Assembly (NCBI GenBank): GCA_945905735.1
Contig: CAMDQC010000010.1
Location: 1-63,418 of the forward strand
Source of the DNA: Prosthecobacter debontii
GTDB lineage: Bacteria; Verrucomicrobiota; Verrucomicrobiia; Chthoniobacterales; Chthoniobacteraceae
Direction of reading: 5' to 3'
Length of the DNA: 63,418 nt
Both the position numbers and the translations under genes were made by a program. Shown here in pieces: positions 6,821 through 14,524 of this stretch. The notes under the pieces were generated by a model. It made no database searches and was not told where the DNA came from. It saw nothing but the letters and a program-made list of their open reading frames with translations. Each line of letters opens with the position of its first letter. Position 1 is the stretch's first letter.

Positions 6821-9544
6821 CTACGCCCCGAGCAACTGCCGCAACACATACGGCAAGATACCGCCGTGGCGGACGTATTCGACTTCGATGGCGGTGTCTA
6901 TGCGGCTGCGGAGAGTTACTTTGTCCGTGGTGCCGTTAGCGCGGTGGATGACGAGGGTGGCGTCGCTCATGGGCTTGATGTCGTCGCTGAGGCCGAGCAG
7001 GTCGAAGGTTTCGGTGCCGTCGAGTTTCAGCGTTTGGGCGGTCATGCCTTCGGGGAATTGGAAGGGGATGACGCCCATGCCGCAGAGGTTGCTGCGGTGG
7101 ATGCGCTCGAAGCTTTGGGCGACGACGGCTTTCACTCCGAGAAGCGCGGTGCCTTTGGCGGCCCAGTCGCGCGAGCTGCCGGTGCCGTATTCCTGACCTG
7201 CGAAAATCATCAGCGGCGTCTTCGTTTGCGCGTAGAGCATCGCGGCGTCGTAGATGGGCATTTGCACGCCGTTGTGCATCGTCACACCGCCTTCGGTGCC
7301 GGGGCACATGAGGTTTTTGATGCGGACGTTTGCGAAGGTGCCACGTGTCATGATGCGGTCGTTGCCGCGGCGCGATCCGTAGCTATTGAAGTCTTCAAAT
7401 GCGACGCCAGCTTCCGTGAGGAACTTGCCTGCGGGCGATGCTTTCTTGATCGCGCCTGCGGGCGAAATGTGGTCGGTCGTCACGCTGTCGCCGAAGATGC
7501 CGAGCGGGCGTGCGCCTTTAATTTCGCCGATGGTCCCGGCGGACATGCCGAAGCCGGTGAAGAACGGCGGCTCTTGGACGTAAGTGCTCGCTTTGTTCCA
7601 CTCGAACACGTCGCCGACGGTGCCGGGGATTTCGTTCCACTTCGGATTGAGTGTGGCGAAGTCGGTGTAGAGTTTGCGGAAGACTTCGGGTGAAAGGGCG
7701 GTGCTCATCACGCTGCGGACTTCGGCCTGCGAGGGCCAGATGTCGCGGAGATAAACGGGGCCGTTTGTGCCGTTGCCGATGGGCTCGCTGCTCAGGTCAA
7801 TATCCACGCGCCCAGCGAGCGCGAAGGCGACGACGAGCGGCGGCGACATGAGGAAGTTCGCCTTGATGTTTTGATGCACGCGCGCCTCGAAGTTGCGATT
7901 ACCGGAGAGCACAGACGCGGCGACCAAATCATTTTCCGTCACCGCTTTTTCGATGTCCGGGTGAAGCGGGCCGCTGTTGCCGATGCACGTCGTGCAGCCG
8001 TAGCCGACGGTCTGGAAACCGAGCGCGTCGAGATACTGTGAGAGCCCCGTTTTATCGAGGTAATCGGTGACAACACGCGAGCCTGGACCGAGCGAGGACT
8101 TCACGGCGGGGTTCACTTTCAGTCCGAGTTCGACGGCCTTTTTCGCCAGCAATCCAGCGCCGAGCATCACGCTCGGGTTCGACGTATTCGTGCAAGAAGT
8201 GATCGCCGCGATGAGCACGCTGCCGTTGCGAATCGACACGTCGCCGACTTGCGTGGGGTTTTCGCCCGTGAGCGTGAGCGCGACCTTTTTCTCCGCGAGT
8301 TCGGCGGCGGGTTTGCCGTAGCCGCCATCGGGCACGGACTTGGAAAAGAGTTCGCTGAACGTGCTCTTGAGGTCCGTGAGATTGATGCGGTCCTGCGGGC
8401 GTTTCGGCCCTGCGACGCCAGGCACGACGGTCGCCAAATCCAGCTCCAGTTCGACGCTGTAAGTCAGCTCGCCCTTCATCGGCACGCCCCACAAACCTTG
8501 CGCTTTGTAGTAGTTCTCGAACGCCGAGCATTGCGCCTCCGTGCGCCCGGTGCCGCGCAGATACGCGACGGTTTCTTCATCAATCGGGAAAAAGCCCATC
8601 GTCGCGCCATACTCGGGAGCCATGTTCGCAATGGTCGCACGATCCACGACCGCGAGCGCCTTCGCGCCGGGGCCGTAAAACTCCACAAACTTCCCGACGA
8701 CCTTCGCCTTTCGCAGCATTTGCGTGATGTGCAGCACCACATCCGTCGCCGTCACGCCCTCAGCCGGAGCGCCGGTGAGATTCACTCCCACGACTTCCGG
8801 CGTCAGAAAATAGACCGGCTGCCCGAGCATCCCGGCCTCCGCCTCGATGCCGCCGACGCCCCAGCCGACGACGCCGAGGCCGTTGATCATCGTCGTGTGC
8901 GAATCGGTACCGACCAAAGTGTCCGGGTAATAAATGGGTTGAGAGTTGAGAGTTGAGGGTTGAGAGAACAAGACACCCTTCGCGAGGTATTCGAGGTTCA
9001 CTTGATGCACGATGCCAATGCCCGGAGGCACCACGCCAAACGTCTCGAAAGCCTGCTGCCCCCACTTGAGCAATTCGTACCGCTCGCGGTTGCGCGTGAA
9101 CTCTAAATCGAGGTTCTTTTTCAACGCATCGCCGCTGCCGAAAAAATCCACCTGCACCGAGTGGTCCACCACCAAATCCACGGGCACGAGCGGCTCGATC
9201 ATTTTCGGGTCGCGACCGAGGCGCGAGACCGTCGAGCGCATCGCCGCCAAATCCACCAACAGCGGCACACCGGTAAAATCCTGCAACACCACACGCGCCA
9301 CCACGAACGGAATCTCGACTTGCGCGGGAGCCTTCGCATTCCAGTTCGCCAGCAGCCGCACATCCTCCTCGCGCACGCGCTTCCCGTCGCAATTTCGCAG
9401 CACAGATTCCAGCACGATGCGGATGGAAATTGGCAATTTCGAGATCGGCCCTACGCCCGCTTTTTCCAGCGCAGGCAGGCTGTAAAAAGAACCTTGTTTT
9501 CCGTTACCGAGATCGAACTTTGCGAGTGTGTTGAATGCGTCCAT
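6821..9544 (-). CDS. acnA: Aconitate hydratase A
   Basis: Interconverts citrate and isocitrate in the TCA cycle using a [4Fe-4S] cluster. The roughly 907-aa protein shows the AcnA/IRP-type layout: SDS-type substrate loops, [19 protein letters not shown], the cluster cysteine in [11 protein letters not shown] and the other two in [14 protein letters not shown], and the C-terminal swivel domain with [12 protein letters not shown]. The start at 9544 ([17 protein letters not shown]) aligns with the family; the longer frame to 9607 is unlikely. A short insertion, [10 protein letters not shown], encoded by four CTCAACN heptamers (8937-8964), interrupts the loop just before YYPDTLVG. It is divergent from the TolC gene across 108 bp. 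Confidence 0.97.
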   Translation of the reverse strand: MDAFNTLAKFDLGNGKQGSFYSLPALEKAGVGPISKLPISIRIVLESVLRNCDGKRVREEDVRLLANWNAKAPAQVEIPFVVARVVLQDFTGVPLLVDLAAMRSTVSRLGRDPKMIEPLVPVDLVVDHSVQVDFFGSGDALKKNLDLEFTRNRERYELLKWGQQAFETFGVVPPGIGIVHQVNLEYLAKGVLFSQPSTLNSQPIYYPDTLVGTDSHTTMINGLGVVGWGVGGIEAEAGMLGQPVYFLTPEVVGVNLTGAPAEGVTATDVVLHITQMLRKAKVVGKFVEFYGPGAKALAVVDRATIANMAPEYGATMGFFPIDEETVAYLRGTGRTEAQCSAFENYYKAQGLWGVPMKGELTYSVELELDLATVVPGVAGPKRPQDRINLTDLKSTFSELFSKSVPDGGYGKPAAELAEKKVALTLTGENPTQVGDVSIRNGSVLIAAITSCTNTSNPSVMLGAGLLAKKAVELGLKVNPAVKSSLGPGSRVVTDYLDKTGLSQYLDALGFQTVGYGCTTCIGNSGPLHPDIEKAVTENDLVAASVLSGNRNFEARVHQNIKANFLMSPPLVVAFALAGRVDIDLSSEPIGNGTNGPVYLRDIWPSQAEVRSVMSTALSPEVFRKLYTDFATLNPKWNEIPGTVGDVFEWNKASTYVQEPPFFTGFGMSAGTIGEIKGARPLGIFGDSVTTDHISPAGAIKKASPAGKFLTEAGVAFEDFNSYGSRRGNDRIMTRGTFANVRIKNLMCPGTEGGVTMHNGVQMPIYDAAMLYAQTKTPLMIFAGQEYGTGSSRDWAAKGTALLGVKAVVAQSFERIHRSNLCGMGVIPFQFPEGMTAQTLKLDGTETFDLLGLSDDIKPMSDATLVIHRANGTTDKVTLRSRIDTAIEVEYVRHGGILPYVLRQLLGA
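8937..8964 (-). repeat. Four CTCAACN heptamers inside acnA
   Basis: On the plus strand the units are GGTTGAG, AGTTGAG, AGTTGAG and GGTTGAG. They code for the [10 protein letters not shown] insertion in a surface loop of aconitase before PDTLVG, a position where other AcnA proteins have an unrelated short loop. The heptamer and the copy number of four match the leader of the array-associated gene at 99-1070. Twenty-eight bases do not keep frame alone, so flanking bases must have changed as well. Confidence 0.8.
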
Positions 9545-9652
9545 GTGCGGCGAGAAAAGCAGCCGCTTCCGCTGTGTGCAAGCCGTCCGTGCAGCGATGC
9601 CCGCCAAAGGATTGAACTAACAGGAATCTCCGAGGCTGGTTTTCACGGCACA

Positions 9653-11134
9653 ATGCTCCGAACCGTCACCGTCTTGTTTTTTGCCACCACCGCTTTTGCC
9701 GCCGAACCGCGCAGCCGAATCTTGGAGGTGAGCCTCGGTGAATCCATCGGCATGGCGCTGAAAAAGAACTTCACTCTGGAGTCAGCGCGGCTGGAGCCGA
9801 AGGGGGCGAAAGAGCGCGTGACGCAGGCGAAGGGGCGCTTCGACCCGACGTTCGATTTTGGCTACACACGCGGTGAGGCGACGACGCGCGACCAGTTCCG
9901 GCGCGATGCCACGGGGAAGGGCGGGCACTTTGAGTTTAACAGCATCTCGCAGAGCGCGACGTGGAGCACGGGGGTGAGCGGCGTGACGGCGTGGGGGCTC
10001 GGCTACGATGTGGGCGCGAGCACGCGCAGCCTCAGCGGGACGGGCAATTCGTTCGACCAGGATTTCAACAGCGAGGTCGCGTTCAGCCTGCGCCAGCCTT
10101 TGTTGCGCGGTGCGGGGACGGAGGTAAATTTAGCAAGCATCCGGGTAGCGCGGAACAATGTCGCGGTGTCGGAGTGGTCGGTGAAGCAGAGCGTGATGCA
10201 GGTCATCACGGATGTGATCGAGACGTATAACGATCTGCACTTCTCCCACGAGAATCTGGAGGTCGCCCGGCGCAACCGAGGGCTCGCGGAGAAGCTGCTG
10301 CAAGACAACATCAAGTTCTTCGAAGCAGGGCAAATGACCCCGCTCGATGTGACGACTGCCCGGGCCGAAGTCGCCTCGCGGCAGGAGGCTGTGATTACCG
10401 CGACGCGGGCGGTGAAGGACCAAGAGAACTTCCTCAAACAGCTCATCACCCGCGACATGATCCCGCTCCTCGGCACCCGGATCGAAATCACCCCGCCGGA
10501 GTCGCCCGCTTTTACTGCGAATGTCGTCGAGGCAATCGAAAAGGCGCTGGAGCTGCGGCCTGATTACCGGCAGGCGAAACTCGACCTCGCGAACCGCCGA
10601 ATCGTCCTCGTCGTGGAGAAAAACCAGAAGCTCCCACGCCTCGATCTGTCTGCCAGCCTTGCGGTGAACGGCTTCGACGACGACTTCGGCACGAGCGCCC
10701 AGCGCGCGGCTTCGCGCGACCAGACGGCGTGGAGCGGCGGCGCGACGTTCAGCGTGCCGCTCGGCAACCGCGAGGCACGCGGACGTGTGAATGCGGCGCA
10801 GATCGACATCGCGCAAGCACTGGTCAATTTACAACGGCTGGAGCAGGACATCGTCGTCCGCGTGGATAATGCCAGCGGCCAAGTGACCACAACGAAACAG
10901 CGCATCGAGGCCACGGAGGAGGCCAGCAAGCTGGCAAAAGAAAGCCTCAAAGCCGGCGAGGCGAAACTCGTCGCGGGAAGCGGGCGGATTTTTGAAGTGC
11001 TGGAGCTTCAGCGCAAAGTCGCCGAAGCCGAGACCGCTGAGCTTCGCGCTCGCTCCGACTACAACAAAGCCGTCGCCCGGTTTCACCTGCAAGTAGGCTC
11101 GACGCTCCGCACCCACGGGGTAAAGGTCGAGTGA
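9653..11134 (+). CDS. TolC-family outer-membrane efflux protein
   Basis: About 493 aa with an N-terminal signal peptide (MLRTVTVLFFATTAFAAEP) and two outer-membrane-efflux-protein repeats, each with long heptad-rich helices (for example SVMQVITDVIETYNDLHFS and QQRIEATEEASKLAKESL-like segments). Members form trimeric channels for RND or ABC exporters. No inner-membrane pump or adaptor gene is adjacent. It begins 108 bp from the acnA start and is followed after 3 bp by a glycosyltransferase, so it may serve polysaccharide export rather than drug efflux. That role is inference. The ATG at 9653 was chosen for its signal peptide. Confidence 0.9.
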   Translation: MLRTVTVLFFATTAFAAEPRSRILEVSLGESIGMALKKNFTLESARLEPKGAKERVTQAKGRFDPTFDFGYTRGEATTRDQFRRDATGKGGHFEFNSISQSATWSTGVSGVTAWGLGYDVGASTRSLSGTGNSFDQDFNSEVAFSLRQPLLRGAGTEVNLASIRVARNNVAVSEWSVKQSVMQVITDVIETYNDLHFSHENLEVARRNRGLAEKLLQDNIKFFEAGQMTPLDVTTARAEVASRQEAVITATRAVKDQENFLKQLITRDMIPLLGTRIEITPPESPAFTANVVEAIEKALELRPDYRQAKLDLANRRIVLVVEKNQKLPRLDLSASLAVNGFDDDFGTSAQRAASRDQTAWSGGATFSVPLGNREARGRVNAAQIDIAQALVNLQRLEQDIVVRVDNASGQVTTTKQRIEATEEASKLAKESLKAGEAKLVAGSGRIFEVLELQRKVAEAETAELRARSDYNKAVARFHLQVGSTLRTHGVKVE

Positions 11135-11137
11135 TTC

Positions 11138-11902
11138 ATGCAGATCGAAAAGTTTAACGTGTTGGGCGTCGCCGTGTCGGCGATGAACCTCGATATCGCC
11201 ACGCAAGCCGTCCTCGACGCCTGCGCCACGCGCACCAAAGGCTACGTCTGCGTCACCGGCGTCCACGGCATCACCGAGGCGCAGAGCGACGCGGGCTTCC
11301 GGGCGATTTTGAACGGTGCATTCCTCAACACTTGCGACGGGATGCCGCTCGTGTGGGAAGGCCGCCGCGCCGTCGGGAGCTGGGTGGACCGCGTGTATGG
11401 GCCGGACCTTATGTTGCGAATCATGGAGGCGACGCGCGATGGAAAATGCACCCACTTTTTCTACGGCGGAGCTCCCGGCGTGGCCGACGCACTCAAGGCC
11501 GCGATGGAGTCGCGCTTCCCCGGCGTCCGCGTCGTCGGCACGTATTGCCCGCCCTTTCGCCCGCTCAATGCCGACGAGGAAACCGAACTCACCGCCACGC
11601 TCGTGGAGAAAAAACCGGACCTCTTTTGGGTCGGCCTCAGCACGCCGAAACAGGAGCGCTTCATGTCCGCCTATCTGCCCAAGCTGGAGACGACGGTGAT
11701 GTTCGGCGTCGGCGCAGCCTTCGACTTCCACACAGGCCGGATGAGCGAGGCCCCGCGATGGATGATGCGCTGCGGCCTGCAATGGCTCCACCGCCTGTGC
11801 AGCGACCCGAAGCGCCTGTGGCGGCGCTACGGCATCATCGTCCCCACGTATCTCTTCCGCATCTTCCTCCAGCGCACCGGGCTGCGGAAGTATCCGCTGT
11901 AG
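11138..11902 (+). CDS. WecG/TagA/CpsF-family glycosyltransferase (GT26)
   Basis: The 254-aa protein has the family hallmarks in order: NTCDGMPLVW, VYGPDLMLRIM, THFFYGGAPGVA, LFWVGLSTPKQERFM and GVGAAFDFHTG. Members transfer N-acetylmannosamine or a similar sugar to a lipid-linked acceptor during synthesis of enterobacterial common antigen, teichoic acid linkage units or exopolysaccharide. The C-terminal basic helix (RLCSDPKRLWRRYG) is typical for membrane association. It starts 3 bp after the TolC-like gene and is probably in one transcript with it. The acceptor and donor cannot be told from sequence. Confidence 0.93.
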   Translation: MQIEKFNVLGVAVSAMNLDIATQAVLDACATRTKGYVCVTGVHGITEAQSDAGFRAILNGAFLNTCDGMPLVWEGRRAVGSWVDRVYGPDLMLRIMEATRDGKCTHFFYGGAPGVADALKAAMESRFPGVRVVGTYCPPFRPLNADEETELTATLVEKKPDLFWVGLSTPKQERFMSAYLPKLETTVMFGVGAAFDFHTGRMSEAPRWMMRCGLQWLHRLCSDPKRLWRRYGIIVPTYLFRIFLQRTGLRKYPL

Positions 11903-12028
11903 AGAAATTGACGCCGTTCTGCGGAAAATTTCACTTCATTTGCATATTACAGTTGTCACGGCTCGCCTTGCCCCACTAAACCGTCGCGCTTAAAGCAACC
12001 AGCCAAGAAAGGGGTGACACTTCATACC

Positions 12029-12145
12029 ATGCGCATTATCGCTCTCATCGCACTCGCAGCCGTAACATTCGGCTTCGCAGCTTGCTCCAGCTCAGAATCG
12101 GCTCCGGCTCCACAGCCCGGCCCATCGAAAGGCTACAGCAAGTAA
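12029..12145 (+). CDS. Very small lipoprotein (38 aa)
   Basis: An ATG at 12029 opens 38 codons ending in TAA at 12143-12145. The product is MRIIALIALAAVTFGFAACS followed by a Ser/Pro-rich tail ending KGYSK. FAAC is a good lipobox, giving a mature peptide of about 20 residues with a lipidated Cys. A purine run AAAGGGG lies about 15 bases upstream. A strong intrinsic terminator follows immediately, which supports it as a real, separately ended transcript. Its function is unknown. Small lipoproteins of this kind may be entericidin-like or envelope stress related, but I see no specific match. Confidence 0.75.
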   Translation: MRIIALIALAAVTFGFAACSSSESAPAPQPGPSKGYSK

Positions 12146-12173
12146 GCTGACTTCCCTGTAAGGTGATTTCACA

Positions 12174-12207
12174 GGCCAGGCCGCACAACGCGGCCTGGCC
12201 TTTTTTT
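12174..12207 (+). terminator. Intrinsic terminator after the small lipoprotein gene
   Basis: An 11-bp perfect stem, GGCCAGGCCGC (12174-12184) with GCGGCCTGGCC (12190-12200), a five-base loop and a T7 tract at 12201-12207. It ends the transcript of the lipoprotein gene and separates it from the toxin-antitoxin genes downstream. Confidence 0.93.
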
Positions 12208-12261
12208 GCCCGCCATCCTTACGTTGACGGGGTGCGGCGGTTGCGGCAAAGTGCCGTCATC

Positions 12262-12522
12262 ATGACTATGACGTTCGATATTCCAGCGGAGGTGCAAAGC
12301 GAGGTGGAGGGGATTCCGGGGTTGGATATGCGTGTGGCGCTGTTTTTACGGCATGAGGCGCAGCTTGAGCGGGTGCGACGCGAGCGGCACAGCGCGGAAG
12401 CGAGAGAGATTGCAGAGCGTGCAATGCGAGGAGCGGAGGAGGATAAAGCGGCGGGAAGGTCGCGGGAGGATGCGTTTGCGGAGTTTCGCAAGCTGCACAC
12501 CGAGGTGACGGAGCAACTGTAG
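12262..12522 (+). CDS. Antitoxin-like partner of PIN toxin
   Basis: About 86 aa starting MTMTFDIPAEVQSEVEGIPG. The short N-terminal strand and following helix resemble ribbon-helix-helix-type antitoxins, and the rest is a charged helix (RRERHSAEAREIAERAMRGA), suitable for wrapping the toxin. The ATG at 12262 was chosen; another ATG lies two codons on. It ends 3 bp before the PIN gene, the usual arrangement of type II modules. No exact antitoxin family is claimed. Confidence 0.75.
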   Translation: MTMTFDIPAEVQSEVEGIPGLDMRVALFLRHEAQLERVRRERHSAEAREIAERAMRGAEEDKAAGRSREDAFAEFRKLHTEVTEQL

Positions 12523-12525
12523 AGT

Positions 12526-12951
12526 ATGGCCGGACTGCGAGCTGTGCTGGATACGAATGTGTTGCTCGCCGCGAAACGGAGCAATCATCCGACGAGCCCG
12601 AATGTAGAAATTCTGGACCGCTGGCAGGCAGGCGAAACTGTGCTTCTTTATTCGATGGATACGCTGACCGAGTATTCGGAGAAGCTGCTGGAGCATGGAG
12701 TTTCCCCAGCAGTTGTGGAGGCGCTATTGAGGCAGTTCGCGCAGCTCGGCGAGGTGGTACCCATCGTATTCTTTCACTTCCGCCATTACCCCGTTGATGC
12801 GGATGACGTAATGTTTCTGCTCTGTGCGCTGAATGGAAACGCATCGCATCTCGTAAGCTATGACGCACATCTCTTGTTGCTGCGTACGTATTACGAAACC
12901 GAAGTGTGCATCTGCGAGCCACTGGAGTTTTTGAGGAGTTGCCGGAAGTAG
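12526..12951 (+). CDS. PIN-domain toxin (PIN_3 type)
   Basis: The 141-aa protein has the PIN motif set: AVLDTNVLLAA (first Asp), TLTEYSEKL (Glu), PVDADDVMFLLCAL (Asp pair) and HLVSYDAHLL (last Asp). These residues bind Mg for RNA cleavage. It follows its antitoxin-like partner by 3 bp. It differs from the other PIN protein in the window (6341-6817) in having a canonical DTN first motif and a different subfamily pattern, so the two modules were not formed by local duplication. The RNA target is unknown. Confidence 0.9.
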   Translation: MAGLRAVLDTNVLLAAKRSNHPTSPNVEILDRWQAGETVLLYSMDTLTEYSEKLLEHGVSPAVVEALLRQFAQLGEVVPIVFFHFRHYPVDADDVMFLLCALNGNASHLVSYDAHLLLLRTYYETEVCICEPLEFLRSCRK

Positions 12952-13106
12952 CGGCGCGATCTTGGCGGGTTATTACCCCATCCCTTTATTCGTGCAGTCT
13001 TTCGCTGCCGACGGGCGGGCACCGAAACTGTTCCACATCAAATCACACACCCATAAACGGCATTGCGAAACCCCATGGCATCGCCGATGCTACCTCCGTA
13101 ATACCG

Positions 13107-13799
13107 ATGATTACTCCAACGTGTCGGGAAAGGCTTACAGCCGCAGATTTTGACTTCATTATCCGCACACTCGCAGGCAGCGGCCAGCGCCGTTCAGCGT
13201 CTCTCGCTGAACTCCTCACCGACTCCGACACCCGCGACTCCATCCTAGATAGCGAGCCACTTTTCCAAGCCGTGTTGGAAGCGGGCGCGAACCTCCAAAT
13301 CTCCCCCCAATGCTATTTCTATGTCCTCCTCCGCCACGTCCTGAAGGAGCACCAACTCGCCAGCCGCGAGACTGCCGACTATCTCGCATCACTACTGGAG
13401 AAATTTAGCCGCACCGAGCGAATGAGCGCGCCCTCCGGCGCTGGCGAAGGCCCGCAGCAATACGTCAGCGATATGCTCCTCGCTTTGCAAAAGGCCGCAT
13501 CCACGCAGAGCTTCCTCCTCCGCGCGCACATCGGGAACTACACGCTCTTCATCACCGGCGTCTTCCACGAGCGAGTCGAATGCCGCTCGCGACGCGGCGG
13601 GCCGGATGTGGAGTTTTTCGAGCACGTCGGCGCAACGAACTACTCCATCGCCGCCGAACACTCGATGGCCCGCGAGCACTCGCTCGCACCCATTTTCCGC
13701 GAACTCGGCGAGCGATTTCACGACATCCGCCTCGCCCTCAACGACACCGCCGAGCGCCACATGCACCTTGATGAACCTTCACCGCTCATCCTGCCATGA
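13107..13799 (+). CDS. Protein of unknown function, first of an overlapping pair
   Basis: A frame continues upstream to 12906, but that part would overlap the PIN gene, so ATG 13107 (MITPTCRERLTAADFDFIIR) was chosen. The 230-aa product is mostly helical and soluble, with no signal peptide. A conserved-looking block is FLLRAHIGNYTLFITGVFHERVE, followed by EFFEHVGATNYSIAAEHS. Its last four bases overlap the next gene (ATGA). I do not recognise the family. The tight overlap suggests that the two products work together. Confidence 0.75.
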   Translation: MITPTCRERLTAADFDFIIRTLAGSGQRRSASLAELLTDSDTRDSILDSEPLFQAVLEAGANLQISPQCYFYVLLRHVLKEHQLASRETADYLASLLEKFSRTERMSAPSGAGEGPQQYVSDMLLALQKAASTQSFLLRAHIGNYTLFITGVFHERVECRSRRGGPDVEFFEHVGATNYSIAAEHSMAREHSLAPIFRELGERFHDIRLALNDTAERHMHLDEPSPLILP

Positions 13800-14491
13800 G
13801 CTCGCTCTTCCACGACATCACCCGCCTGCTGGAGCGCACGTACGCGAGCGCGGGCGTCGCGCTGGAAGACTGCATCATCCCCGAGCAACGCTGCGCCCAG
13901 CTCACCCATCTCGCTGGCGCACAAGCCCGCGAACTCAGCCACCTCGCCCGCACTTTCCTCCGCCACAGCGGCGACAATCTCTTCATCGGCATCTACTACT
14001 CCCGCTGGCTCATTGACCATCTGGAGGCCCACGACCCGCGCCGCGGCCTCAGCGACGCGAACATCGGCAGCCTCATTTCGTTCGTAGAGGAAATTGACCA
14101 CGCCCTCCACGCCGCACTCGCATTCCGCCGAGGCGTACCCGATGTCACCGCCGAGCCATTCATGCGCAATCTGGAGCTCCAAGCGCGCGTGGACACCTAC
14201 ATGGTTCTACTGCTCTTCGTCGGCTTCTTTCGCAAGACACAGCGCGTCTCCCTCGCCGACCGGCGCTGGCTGCGCTTCCACCTCTTCCAGCGCGAGAGCC
14301 ACGACTACACCGACGCCGACCTCCGCGCCCGCTACATGGAAACTGCCGCGCTGGGCCTCAAATACACGCGCCTCCTCGACGCCCTCAACGCCGCGCGCCG
14401 CATCGAAGAAATCCGCGTCTTTCACGCCTTGGATTATGACGAGAAAAAGGCCCGCATCCTCCAGCTCGCGGCCCCTCGGCAGAAGGAATAG
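13796..14491 (+). CDS. Protein of unknown function, second of an overlapping pair
   Basis: 231 aa, helical, soluble, starting MSSLFHDITRLLERTYASAG inside the end of the previous gene. Notable blocks are LARTFLRHSGDNLFIGIYYS, EEIDHALHAALAFRRG and RRWLRFHLFQRESHDYTDAD. The Glu/His-rich helices (EEIDH, then FHLFQRESH) could be metal ligands, but no known four-helix iron or diiron pattern is complete. No family is recognised. It ends 33 bp from the CotH/lamin-tail gene on the opposite strand. Confidence 0.75.
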   Translation: MSSLFHDITRLLERTYASAGVALEDCIIPEQRCAQLTHLAGAQARELSHLARTFLRHSGDNLFIGIYYSRWLIDHLEAHDPRRGLSDANIGSLISFVEEIDHALHAALAFRRGVPDVTAEPFMRNLELQARVDTYMVLLLFVGFFRKTQRVSLADRRWLRFHLFQRESHDYTDADLRARYMETAALGLKYTRLLDALNAARRIEEIRVFHALDYDEKKARILQLAAPRQKE

Positions 14492-14524
14492 CAACGGATA
14501 TTTGCCATTCGCGCTCGGTCAGCC

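Noticed and set aside
9161-9652. N-terminal extension of the TolC-like gene
   Set aside because: It overlaps acnA in antisense. A clear signal peptide begins at ATG 9653.
11332-11979. Frame of 215 aa inside the glycosyltransferase gene
   Set aside because: It is a shifted frame of the WecG-type gene with no matching domain.
12906-13106. Longer start for the first gene of the 13107-14491 pair
   Set aside because: It would overlap the PIN toxin gene and has no convincing ribosome binding site.
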